From assembly GCF_022662375.1 (NCBI RefSeq), contig NZ_JAKNQL010000006.1, forward strand, positions 272,097-336,096: a stretch of 64,000 nucleotides of DNA, written 5' to 3'. Of this stretch, positions 1-7,400 are shown piece by piece. Made by a program: the position numbers and the translations under genes. This DNA comes from Pseudomonas sp. CROZ-RG-20F-R04-15 (GTDB lineage: Bacteria > Pseudomonadota > Gammaproteobacteria > Pseudomonadales > Pseudomonadaceae). The number at the start of each line of letters is the position of its first letter. Position 1 is the first letter of the stretch. Under the pieces are notes generated by a model. The model searched no databases. It worked only from the letters and a program-made list of their open reading frames with translations, and was not told the DNA's origin.

Positions 1-191
1 TTCTCTTTGAGTTTTTTCAGCGCGTCATCGCTGGGTGCATCCGAGGTGGCAGTTTCGGCCTTGACCACCTCGGCGTCCGCCTGGGAATACTTGTTGATCA
101 GTGCGTCCAGATGTGGATCCGCGGTGCGTTTTTGCTGGATCTCTTCCTTCGTAAGCTTCAAATCCTGTAACAGATCATGGGTCACCGGCAT
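1..191 (-). CDS. DUF465-like small protein, partial (3' end outside window)
   Basis: The reverse strand opens with ATG at 191, preceded by a strong GGAGGTG ribosome binding site. It reads MPVTHDLLQDLKLTKEEI and then a charged, probably helical stretch containing DPHLDALINKYSQAD before leaving the window at base 1. The pattern of a short charged coiled-coil protein with a DPxxxxLxxxYxxxD core matches the DUF465/YdcH family, whose members are about 70-80 residues and of unknown function. Sixty-three codons are visible and the C-terminus is missing. It is divergent from the DUF4142 gene that begins about 200 bp away. Family assignment rests on this pattern only. Confidence 0.7.
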   Translation of the reverse strand, partial: MPVTHDLLQDLKLTKEEIQQKRTADPHLDALINKYSQADAEVVKAETATSDAPSDDALKKLKE

Positions 192-394
192 GGAACACCT
201 CCGTCAGTTGATCGGCAGCCAGCACGACCGATGCGCTGGCCCGTTATCAGAATGGCCTTGGTTGAGCCGTTCTGTCGACCACCTGTCAGACCAGCGGTGG
301 CCGTTCGTCGCCCTGTCGCAAATGCGATAAAACCTTTATTCGCAGCGTTGCCTCCATTGGATAACCCCAACAAAAACTGCGTGGAGATACATCA
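192..394. other. divergent intergenic region
   Basis: Spacer between the divergently transcribed DUF465-like and DUF4142 genes, so it should carry both promoters. I see no convincing sigma-70 or sigma-54 box, operator palindrome or small gene. Short open frames here show no ribosome binding site or recognisable protein. Confidence 0.5.
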
Positions 395-916
395 ATGGAC
401 GGATTCAACCTGCGTCATCTGGTTTTGGCTGTCGCTTTGAGCAGCGGCATGGGCAGCGCTTTCGCCGCCACAGACAACAACTTTGTCGATAACGCCGCTG
501 CCGGTGGCATTGCCGAAATCGAAACCAGTCGTCTAGCCCTGGAAAAGAGCCAATCGGCGGACATCAAGGCGTTTGCCAACATGATGATCACCGATCACGG
601 TAAGGCCAACGATGAACTGGCGACCATCGCCAAGGCCAATGACATCGAAGTCCCGGACACCACCACCCTGGTCAAACAGGCCAAGGAAAAAATTCTCGAC
701 CTGCGCGATGAGTCCTTTGATGCCGCTTACGCCAACAATCAGGTGAAGGCGCACGAGGAGACCATCGAGTTGTTCAAGAAAGAAGCCAATACCGTGACGG
801 ATGACAAGGTTAAAGGCGCTCCGGAATTGAAGGCGTTTGCGCAGAAAATGCTGCCGGCGCTGGAAAAACATCTCGCCGCCGCCAAGGAATTGCAGGCTAA
901 ACATCCGAGCAAGTAA
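395..916 (+). CDS. DUF4142 domain periplasmic protein
   Basis: 173 residues. The start ATG at 395 has GGAG nine bases upstream. The first ~25 residues form a Sec signal peptide ending in GSAFA followed by ATDNNF, so the product is periplasmic or outer-membrane associated. The mature part is all-helical and matches the DUF4142 pattern: an FVDNAAAGGIAEIE opening, then ADIKAFANMMITDHGKAN, and a C-terminal LPALEKHL. This family has a ferritin-like four-helix fold and is often stress-induced; its molecular function is unknown. It is monocistronic, followed by a repeat element. The family call is fairly safe; nothing in the sequence gives a substrate. Confidence 0.8.
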   Translation: MDGFNLRHLVLAVALSSGMGSAFAATDNNFVDNAAAGGIAEIETSRLALEKSQSADIKAFANMMITDHGKANDELATIAKANDIEVPDTTTLVKQAKEKILDLRDESFDAAYANNQVKAHEETIELFKKEANTVTDDKVKGAPELKAFAQKMLPALEKHLAAAKELQAKHPSK

Positions 917-923
917 AAGGCTT

Positions 924-1243
924 GCCCTCACCCCAGCCCTCTCCCGGAGGGAGAGGGAGCCGACCGTGTTGGATGTTCGAGTTACGCCGACTTGAAACTT
1001 CGGCTTCGAACTCAGGTTCTGAACCACCCCAGATCAGCTTCCTTTCCCCTCGCCCGTTGAAAGATCGAGAGGGAGCCGACCGAGGTGGATGTTCGGGTTA
1101 CATCGACCTGAAAGTCTTGAGTCGAACTCAGGTTATGAACAGCCCCCGACCTGAGATCTCGAGTTGAGCTCAGCTTTTGAAAAGCACCGAGATCGGGCTC
1201 CCTTTCCCCCTCGCCCCTGGGGGAGAGGGCTGGGGTGAGGGGG
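924..1243. repeat. CCCTCACCC-type composite inverted repeat element
   Basis: This stretch begins with CCCTCACCCCAGCCCTCTCC and ends with the inverse form (GGGAGAGGGCTGGGGTGAGG). Between them are further partial copies around 1040-1076 and short motifs of the type ACGCCGACTTGAAA / TCGACCTGAAAG. The same architecture recurs at 17021-17231, 17404-17614, 37654-37889 and 44457-44702. No gene is seen in the roughly 400 bases between the DUF4142 stop and the next coding region. It looks like a non-autonomous intergenic element rather than a coding sequence. Confidence 0.75.
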
Positions 1244-1274
1244 ATCGATCTCAGCCACACCACCACACTGAAGC

Positions 1275-1306
1275 GAAAAAAGGCCGCACCCACTGGATGC
1301 GGCCTT
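1275..1306 (-). terminator. rho-independent terminator
   Basis: A nine-base-pair stem, AAGGCCGCA (1280-1288) with TGCGGCCTT (1298-1306), is followed on the reverse strand by a run of T. It lies 20 bases beyond the stop codon of the small reverse-strand gene at 1324-1590. Confidence 0.85.
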
Positions 1307-1323
1307 GTCGTATCCGCCGAAAA

Positions 1324-1590
1324 TCAACCGCCATCCGTATCAATATCCGCATCCGTCTCCTCCCCCGGCTGCGCCCGATCCGGCTGCGGTTTGAAGCCCG
1401 GACTGAATTCATTGTCGTTGTCCGTATGCTTGTTCTTCTGATCGACCGCCGGGTCGGCACTCTGCGCCTGATCATCCTCGCCCTGCTGCTGCGTCGGCGC
1501 CGGTTGCCCCGGAACCTGCGGGTCAATCGCTGGATCGTTGCGGTTAATCGGTTCGCCGGATTGACTCTGCTGATTCTTTTGCTCGTTCAT
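1324..1590 (-). CDS. small hydrophilic protein, unknown function
   Basis: 88 residues starting MNEQKNQQSQSGEPINRND. The ATG at 1590 is preceded by GAGGTGG, which is why I prefer it to the longer frame that opens at 1665. The protein is extremely polar, rich in Gln, Asp, Pro and Asn, with repeated PAIDPQ / DPAVDQ-type segments and no predicted membrane helix, cysteine or domain. It is probably disordered. It has its own terminator (1275-1306), and the region upstream is shared with the stressosome operon that starts at 1841 on the other strand. I do not recognise a family; hydrophilic stress proteins of Pseudomonas look similar. Confidence 0.65.
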   Translation of the reverse strand: MNEQKNQQSQSGEPINRNDPAIDPQVPGQPAPTQQQGEDDQAQSADPAVDQKNKHTDNDNEFSPGFKPQPDRAQPGEETDADIDTDGG

Positions 1591-1840
1591 GACCACCTCG
1601 CTCGTCAAATCAAGCCCGACGCAAACACGCCGGGCCTTGAAGATTCGAAGCCTGCCCCGCGTCAACGTTCAAAACTTCGCCGCACCCGGCCACGCCGACT
1701 AGAGTTACCGGGGCGTTCCTTGCGCCAGATCAAAAATATACGTGCAGGAACGAACAACTATTTCGAACGGCAAATGTCGATCATTCCGCGGCGGTCATTT
1801 TTCACGATCGCCCCCCAACTCGCGACGGAGCAACAGGCAC
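1591..1840. other. divergent intergenic region upstream of the stressosome operon
   Basis: 250 bases between the small hydrophilic protein and rsbR. It should contain the promoter of the Rsb operon. No operator palindrome or terminator stands out. A frame that opens at 1742 in register with rsbR has no ribosome binding site and adds an unconserved-looking, arginine-rich leader. Confidence 0.4.
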
Positions 1841-2692
1841 ATGGCAGCACTGCAGAACAGCACACTCGATGCGATGAAAAACAAGCAAACACAACTGCTG
1901 AGTGAATGGGTCAACGGACTGGAAGCCAGCGGTGCCACGCGCAATCTGAAAGACCAAGACATACAGCAACAAACCGGCGAATTCCTGCAACTGGTGATCA
2001 ATGGTCTGCAAAACGACAACGGCACCAATGTGGCCGCGCCGGGCTGGGAAACCACGCGTCAGTTCCTCGAAAAACTGTCCCACAGCCGCGCCCTGCTCGG
2101 CCAGGATTCGCAGCAGACCGCCAGTTTCATCTTCGCCCTCAAAGGCCCGCTGTTTAACCTGCTGCAGAGCCATTACAAAGACCAGCCTGCGCTGCTTGCC
2201 GAACAACTCTGGGAAGTCTCCGAACTGCTCGACGCCTTTGGCATGCACACCATCCGCACCTTCCAGAAATCCCGCGAAGCGGTGATCAAGCGTCAACAGG
2301 AAGAACTGCTGGAGCTCTCCACTCCGGTGGTCAAGCTGTGGGACGGCGTGCTCGCGCTGCCGATGATCGGCACCCTCGACTCGCAGCGCACGCAAGTGGT
2401 GATGGAATCGCTGCTGCAACGCATCGTCGACACCGGCTCGGAAATCGCCATCATCGACATCACCGGCGTGCCGACCGTCGATACCCTGGTCGCCCAGCAC
2501 CTGTTGAAAACCGTGACCGCGATCCGCCTGATGGGCGCCGACTGCATCATCAGCGGTGTGCGTCCGCAAATCGCGCAAACCATCGTCCACCTCGGTCTCG
2601 ATCTGCAAGGCGTGGTGACCAAGGCCAATCTGGCCGACGCATTGAAGCTGGCCCTGACCCGTCTGGGTGTCAGCCTCGTCAAGACGGTTTAA
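1841..2692 (+). CDS. rsbR: RsbR-type stressosome scaffold (RsbRD + STAS)
   Basis: 283 residues. The ATG at 1841 has GGAG ten bases upstream; the longer open frame from 1742 lacks one. Residues ~10-155 form a helical RsbRD-like (non-haem globin-fold) sensor domain, and residues ~163-280 form a STAS domain. The STAS switch region reads DITGVPTVDT (206-215), holding the threonines that the switch kinase phosphorylates in this family. In Bacillus, RsbR paralogs and RsbS build the stressosome, which sequesters RsbT until stress. Here rsbS starts three bases after the stop and rsbT follows, so the trio is complete. The signal sensed cannot be read from the sequence. Confidence 0.88.
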   Translation: MAALQNSTLDAMKNKQTQLLSEWVNGLEASGATRNLKDQDIQQQTGEFLQLVINGLQNDNGTNVAAPGWETTRQFLEKLSHSRALLGQDSQQTASFIFALKGPLFNLLQSHYKDQPALLAEQLWEVSELLDAFGMHTIRTFQKSREAVIKRQQEELLELSTPVVKLWDGVLALPMIGTLDSQRTQVVMESLLQRIVDTGSEIAIIDITGVPTVDTLVAQHLLKTVTAIRLMGADCIISGVRPQIAQTIVHLGLDLQGVVTKANLADALKLALTRLGVSLVKTV

Positions 2693-2694
2693 GC

Positions 2695-3057
2695 ATGGAA
2701 CGTATCCCGATTCTCCAGATGGGCGATTTTCTGCTGGTGACCATTCAGGTCGACATGCATGACCAACTCGCCCTCACCCTGCAAGACGACTTGTCCGAGC
2801 GCATCAGCAAAACCTCGGCGCGCGGGGTGTTGATCGACATTTCGGCACTGGACATGGTCGACTCGTTTATTGGCCGAATGATCGGCACGATTTCCGGCCT
2901 GTCGAAAATCATGGACGCCGAAACTGTACTGGTGGGCATGCAACCGGCGGTGGCGATTACTTTGGTGGAGCTTGGCATGACGTTGCCCGGTGTCAGTACC
3001 GCACTGAATGTCGAGCGCGGGATGAAGCTGCTCCGGGAACGAGTAGCGCTGCAATGA
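2695..3057 (+). CDS. rsbS: RsbS stressosome STAS protein
   Basis: 120 residues, a single STAS domain. It begins MERIPILQMGDFLLVTIQ, very close to Bacillus RsbS as I remember it, and keeps the DMVDSFIG motif in which Ser57 corresponds to the phosphorylated Ser59 of RsbS. The PAVAITLVELGM helix is also typical. RsbS is the core antagonist that holds the switch kinase RsbT in the complex; phosphorylation releases it. The gene sits between rsbR (2-base gap) and rsbT (ATGA overlap at 3054-3057), so it is translationally coupled to both. Confidence 0.92.
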   Translation: MERIPILQMGDFLLVTIQVDMHDQLALTLQDDLSERISKTSARGVLIDISALDMVDSFIGRMIGTISGLSKIMDAETVLVGMQPAVAITLVELGMTLPGVSTALNVERGMKLLRERVALQ

Positions 3058-3458
3058 CTGTTCGCAGCAGCGGTACTCAACCCATCCACATCGAGCAGGA
3101 CGTTGTGCTCGCGCGCCAGACCGCACGCAAACTGGCCACCGAATGCGGAATGCGCCTGATCGACCTGACGAAAATGGTCACGGCGGTCAGCGAACTGGCG
3201 CGCAACACCATGGTTTACGGGGGCGGCGGCGACATGGACTGGCAGATTCTCGATGAGGATCACAAGGTCGGTCTGCGTCTGACCTTTCGCGATGAAGGTC
3301 CGGGCATTGCCGATATCAAACTGGCGATGACCGACGGCTGGACCTCCGGCAGCGGCATGGGGCTGGGCCTGACCGGGGCGAAACGGCTGGTTGAAGAGTT
3401 CGAACTCGACACCGAGCCCGGCAAAGGCACACGCATAACGATCACACGATGGACATGA
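3054..3458 (+). CDS. rsbT: RsbT switch serine kinase
   Basis: 134 residues, one GHKL-type ATPase domain. The N box (SELARN, Asn51), the G1 box (DEGPGI, 80-85) and the G2 box (GSGMGLGL, 99-106) are all present. RsbT phosphorylates RsbR and RsbS and, once released, binds a downstream partner, which in Bacillus is the phosphatase RsbU. No RsbU with an RsbT-binding N-terminal domain is visible here; the following genes are a kinase-phosphatase fusion and two histidine kinases, so the released RsbT probably acts on one of these. It overlaps rsbS by 4 bases and the next gene by 10. Confidence 0.92.
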   Translation: MTVRSSGTQPIHIEQDVVLARQTARKLATECGMRLIDLTKMVTAVSELARNTMVYGGGGDMDWQILDEDHKVGLRLTFRDEGPGIADIKLAMTDGWTSGSGMGLGLTGAKRLVEEFELDTEPGKGTRITITRWT

Positions 3459-4465
3459 ATATCGTGGGGACGTTGACCCAGGTTCTGCCAATCGAAGACA
3501 GCAGTCAGATCGGTTATGCCCGGCGCACCGCGCAGCAACTCGCCGAACAGCATGGCTTTGATGAGCGCGATGCCGGACGTGTCGCGTTGGTTGCCACTGA
3601 ACTGGCGAGCAATGTGCTCAAACATGCCACTCACGGCGCACTGCATCTGCGGGTATTACCACGGCCTGCGGGTTTCGGCATCGAAATGCTCGCGGTGGAT
3701 CGCGCTCAGGGCTTTGATCTGGAGGCCTGTATGGCCGACGGATTTTCCACCGGTGGCACACAAGGTATCGGCCTCGGTGCAATTTCGCGGCAGACCGAGG
3801 TATTTGACGTCTATGCCGACGCACGTGGCGCGGTCTTGCTGGCACGACTTTACCCTCGCACCGACCGCGAACCGGATATCCGCTACGGCGTCAGTCAGCA
3901 TTCGTTGCACGACGATCCGGCGTGCGGCGATGTCTGGCACCTGAAGTATGAAGACGCCAGCATCAGCGCACTGGTGATCGATGGCCTCGGGCATGGCGAG
4001 GAAGCCGAACGCGCTGGTCGTGCGGGGGCGCAAGCCTTCGCCCTGACACCGTTTGCCGACCCGGTGATGCTGATGGAAGACATGCATCGCGACATGATCG
4101 GCACCCGTGGCGGCGCCGTCGCGTTTACCCAGTTCGACGGCAGGCGCGACAGCCTGACCTTTGCTGGCGTGGGCAATATTGGCGCCAGCCTGATCGCCGC
4201 CGACAAATCGCGCGGTCTGGCCTCGCACCCAGGTATCGTCGGCGTGCAATACCGAAAAGCCCGGCCTTTTGACTATGCTCACGTGAACGGACATCTATTG
4301 ATCATGTACAGCGACGGCTTGCAGTCCCGTTGGAATCTACAAGACTACCCCGGCCTGGTGCATCGCCACCCCGCTGTGATAGCCAGCGTCCTGCACCGCG
4401 ACTTCAGTCGCGGGCGTGACGATGCAACGGTATTGGTCGTTGCCCTGGAGGCCGCCCATGGCTGA
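3449..4465 (+). CDS. GHKL ATPase domain fused to SpoIIE/PP2C phosphatase (RsbX/RsbU-like)
   Basis: 338 residues in two parts. Residues ~20-135 are an anti-sigma-type GHKL ATPase (ELASNVLKHA N box at 51-60; GGTQGIGLG at 102-110, a slightly degenerate G2 box). Residues ~150-335 are a SpoIIE/PP2C phosphatase with metal-site motifs VIDGLGHG (Asp178), YSDGL (Asp289) and GRDDATVLV (Asp324/325). Separate RsbW-like kinases and RsbX/RsbU phosphatases are the usual arrangement; here they are one chain. In the stressosome logic the phosphatase half would reset phosphorylated RsbR/RsbS. Coupled to rsbT (overlap 10) and the next kinase (overlap 8). Which STAS protein it acts on is inference. Confidence 0.82.
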   Translation: MDMNIVGTLTQVLPIEDSSQIGYARRTAQQLAEQHGFDERDAGRVALVATELASNVLKHATHGALHLRVLPRPAGFGIEMLAVDRAQGFDLEACMADGFSTGGTQGIGLGAISRQTEVFDVYADARGAVLLARLYPRTDREPDIRYGVSQHSLHDDPACGDVWHLKYEDASISALVIDGLGHGEEAERAGRAGAQAFALTPFADPVMLMEDMHRDMIGTRGGAVAFTQFDGRRDSLTFAGVGNIGASLIAADKSRGLASHPGIVGVQYRKARPFDYAHVNGHLLIMYSDGLQSRWNLQDYPGLVHRHPAVIASVLHRDFSRGRDDATVLVVALEAAHG

Positions 4466-5333
4466 GTCACCGATTTTGAGCAACGCCGAACAGGCCGCGC
4501 TCATCGCGCAGTTGCAGAGCGAAACAGTGGCTTTGCGCGAAGAGCTCGACGAAACCAATCAGGGCGTGCTGGCGCTGTATGCCGAACTTGACGAACAAGC
4601 TGAAGAGTTGCGCCAGGCCTCAGATCTGAAAAGTCGCTTTCTGTCATACATGAGCCACGAATTCCGCACGCCACTGGGCTCGATCCTCAGCATCAACAGC
4701 CTGCTCGCCGACGAACTCGACGGCCCGCTCAGCCCTGAACAACACAAGCAGGTGGCGTTCGTCAGCACCGCTGCCCGCGAGTTGAGCGACATGGTCGATG
4801 ACCTGCTAGACCTCGCGAAGATCGAGGCCGGGCGCATCACCATTTCCCCGGCATGGTTCGACATGTTCGACCTGTTCTCGGCGCTGCGCGGGATGTTTCG
4901 GCCGATTGTCGATGCCTCCGCTGTGGACCTGATTTTCGAAGAACCGATCGGTTTGCCGCGCCTGTACACCGACGACAAGAAACTTGGGCAGATCCTGCGC
5001 AACTTCATTTCCAATTCGCTGAAGTTCACCACCCGTGGTGAAGTGCGGGTGTCCGCGCGCCTCGAAGGCGTGGACAAGGTGCGTTTTGCCGTCAGCGACA
5101 CCGGAATCGGTATCGCCGCCGAGCTGCATGGTGCATTGTTCGAGGACTTTTCTCAGGTCGACTCGCCGCTGCAGAAACGTCTGCGCGGCACCGGTCTGGG
5201 GTTGTCACTGTGCAAACGCTTCGCCGCTCTGCTCGGCGGTGAAGTCGGGCTGGAAAGCACGCCGGGGGTCGGCTCGACCTTCTTCGTGGTCATTCCGCTG
5301 GCGATCGCTCTGGAGAACGTCGATGAAACGTGA
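4458..5333 (+). CDS. soluble histidine kinase (coiled coil, HisKA, HATPase)
   Basis: 291 residues starting MAESPILSNAEQ; the CTGGAGG ahead of 4458 and the overlap with the preceding stop support this start. Residues ~15-58 are a coiled coil. HisKA follows with MSHEFRTPLGS (phospho-acceptor His67), then a HATPase with an NFISNSLKF N box, DTGIGI and RGTGLGLSL. There is no transmembrane helix and no sensor domain, so the input is probably a protein partner, most simply a stressosome component such as RsbT. It overlaps the following hybrid regulator by 11 bases, whose N-terminal receiver is the obvious phospho-acceptor. Confidence 0.87.
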   Translation: MAESPILSNAEQAALIAQLQSETVALREELDETNQGVLALYAELDEQAEELRQASDLKSRFLSYMSHEFRTPLGSILSINSLLADELDGPLSPEQHKQVAFVSTAARELSDMVDDLLDLAKIEAGRITISPAWFDMFDLFSALRGMFRPIVDASAVDLIFEEPIGLPRLYTDDKKLGQILRNFISNSLKFTTRGEVRVSARLEGVDKVRFAVSDTGIGIAAELHGALFEDFSQVDSPLQKRLRGTGLGLSLCKRFAALLGGEVGLESTPGVGSTFFVVIPLAIALENVDET

Positions 5334-7266
5334 CATCCGCCTGTTGATCGTCGACGACAACGTCGCCACCCGCTACGCCCTGCGTCGACGGCTGGAGCGC
5401 CACGGTTACGAGGTGCTGGAAGCCGGCACCGGCGGTGAGGGGCTGGCGCTGATCGACAGCGAAGCGATCGATGCGTTGATTCTCGACGTCAATCTGCCGG
5501 ACATGAGCGGCTTCGACATCGTGCGTATCCTGCGTGCGGACACACGCACGGCGTTGCTGCCAGTGATCCACGTATCTGCGGCGTCGATCCAGACCGGTGA
5601 CATCATCACCGGCCTCGATGCGGGCGCCGACGCCTACCTGATTCACCCGGTCGACGCGGACGTGCTGCTGGCGACCCTGCGTACGCTGTTGCGGGTGCGC
5701 GACACGGAAAATGCCCTGCGTGAAAGTGAAGCGCGGTTCCGCGAGATTTTCGTCAATGTCTCCGCGCCGATTGCCGTACTCGATGCCAGCCTCAAGGTGC
5801 ACGAATGCAACCATGCCTTCACGCAACTGATTCTCGACAATCAGGACCCGCAAATCCTGCGTGAATGTTTCGCCGAAGACCAGAGCGCAATCCTCAACGA
5901 ACTGCGCTTGCGCCTGGTCGATGGCGAGCGCTGGAAAGGCACGCTGAACATGCGCGTGCAGGGTGAGATTCGCGAGACCGAGTGGCAGATTTCGCCGTAC
6001 CGCACGCCTGAACTGAGCCTGGTATTTGTCGAAGACGTCACCGAACACCGCCATCGCGAGCGTTCGCATCTGGCCCGTCTGAACGACACCACCACGCAAC
6101 TGGCCAAGGAAACCGCCGAACGCGTGCGGGCCGAGGCGCAATTGCTGCAAGTACAGAAAATGGATGCGCTGGGCAAGCTCACCGGCGGCATCGCCCATGA
6201 CTTCAACAATCTGCTGACCGGGATCATCACCAGCCTGGAGCTGATCCAGAAGCGTGTTGCCGACGAACGTCTGGACAAAGTGCAGTTTTATTCCGAAGCG
6301 GCGCTGAATTCGGCGATGAGCGCGGCGTCCCTCACCCATCGTTTGCTGGCCTTCGCCCGCCAGCAGCCGCTGGATACGCGGCCGGTGGACATCAACGATC
6401 ATGTGCGTTCGCTGGAAGAACTGCTGATGCGCACCATCGGTGAACGCATCAGCCTCAAGCTTGAGCTGACCAACAAACCGGCGATCGCCCTGGTCGACCC
6501 GGTGCAGCTGGAAAGCGCGGTATTGAATCTGGTGATCAACGCCCGCGATGCGCTGCCGACGGGCGGCAATATCTGGGTCAGTACCTACGCCGCCTATTCC
6601 CATGGCGACCCGAATCTGGCCGACGGCGCTTACGTGGCACTGTCGGTGCGTGACGACGGAACCGGGATCGAGCACAACGTCATCGATAAAGTCTTCGATC
6701 CGTTTTTCACCACTAAACCGCTGGGCCAGGGCACCGGGCTGGGGTTGTCGACGATCTATGGTTTTGCTCGCCAATCGGGCGGTGACGCGCATATCCGCAG
6801 CGTGGCGCGACGCGGCACCGAAGTGACGATCATGTTGCCGGCCACCACCGACCCGACCGGTGCCGACATCCCCCCACCCGTGGTCGATCCGCAAGGCACT
6901 GGCGAACATGTACTGATTGTCGAGGACATGCCGTCGGTGCGCATGTTCGTCACCGAAGTGCTGGAGGACGCGGGTTATCGCTGCACCCAGGCGGCGGATA
7001 TCGAAACGGCGCTGGAGCGGCTGCAGAACGACTCATCGATCAACCTGCTGCTGACCGACGTCGGACTGCCGCGCATGAGTGGACGCGAGTTGGCGGATGT
7101 TGCGCGGGGCTGGCGTGACGGATTGCCGATCCTGTTCATGACCGGGTATGCGGAAACGGCGATCAATCGTCAGGTGTTTCTCGGTAGCGGCATGGACATG
7201 CTGGTCAAACCGTTTCAGATCAGTGAACTGCTCGACAAGGTCCGCCGCACCCTTGATGGTGCCTGA
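5323..7266 (+). CDS. receiver-PAS-histidine kinase-receiver hybrid protein
   Basis: 647 residues, start ATG at 5323 inside the end of the previous gene. Domain order: receiver (phospho-acceptor Asp55 in LILDVNLPDMSG), PAS (~130-240), HisKA with AHDFNNLL (His292), HATPase ([26 protein letters not shown]), and a C-terminal receiver (Asp579 in TDVGLPRMSG). There is no DNA-binding output, so it relays phosphate onward or controls a partner by contact. As the last gene of the rsb operon it is the likely end point of the stressosome pathway within this locus; the final response regulator must be encoded elsewhere. Confidence 0.87.
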   Translation: MKRDIRLLIVDDNVATRYALRRRLERHGYEVLEAGTGGEGLALIDSEAIDALILDVNLPDMSGFDIVRILRADTRTALLPVIHVSAASIQTGDIITGLDAGADAYLIHPVDADVLLATLRTLLRVRDTENALRESEARFREIFVNVSAPIAVLDASLKVHECNHAFTQLILDNQDPQILRECFAEDQSAILNELRLRLVDGERWKGTLNMRVQGEIRETEWQISPYRTPELSLVFVEDVTEHRHRERSHLARLNDTTTQLAKETAERVRAEAQLLQVQKMDALGKLTGGIAHDFNNLLTGIITSLELIQKRVADERLDKVQFYSEAALNSAMSAASLTHRLLAFARQQPLDTRPVDINDHVRSLEELLMRTIGERISLKLELTNKPAIALVDPVQLESAVLNLVINARDALPTGGNIWVSTYAAYSHGDPNLADGAYVALSVRDDGTGIEHNVIDKVFDPFFTTKPLGQGTGLGLSTIYGFARQSGGDAHIRSVARRGTEVTIMLPATTDPTGADIPPPVVDPQGTGEHVLIVEDMPSVRMFVTEVLEDAGYRCTQAADIETALERLQNDSSINLLLTDVGLPRMSGRELADVARGWRDGLPILFMTGYAETAINRQVFLGSGMDMLVKPFQISELLDKVRRTLDGA

Positions 7267-7272
7267 TCTAAT

Positions 7273-7366
7273 GCCTTCGCGAGCAAGCTCGCTCCCACAG
7301 TGAACAGTGTGTACCCGACTTGCAGGCACACCCGAAAACCTGTGGGAGCGAGCTTGCTCCGGGCGG
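7273..7366. repeat. REP element pair (inverted)
   Basis: Two head-to-head copies of the Pseudomonas REP (CCTTCGCGAGCAAGCTCGCT at 7274-7293 and GTGGGAGCGAGCTTGCTC at 7342-7359) lie between the convergent ends of the hybrid kinase and uvrA2. Each copy has a self-complementary core. Confidence 0.9.
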
Positions 7367-7400
7367 CGTTCCGACGAAGACGTCAGCCCTGCCAACCCAC

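Noticed and set aside
5290..6909. Reverse-strand frame opposite the hybrid kinase
   Set aside because: Forward strand has complete receiver, HisKA and HATPase motifs; the reverse frame is compositionally biased with no ribosome site.
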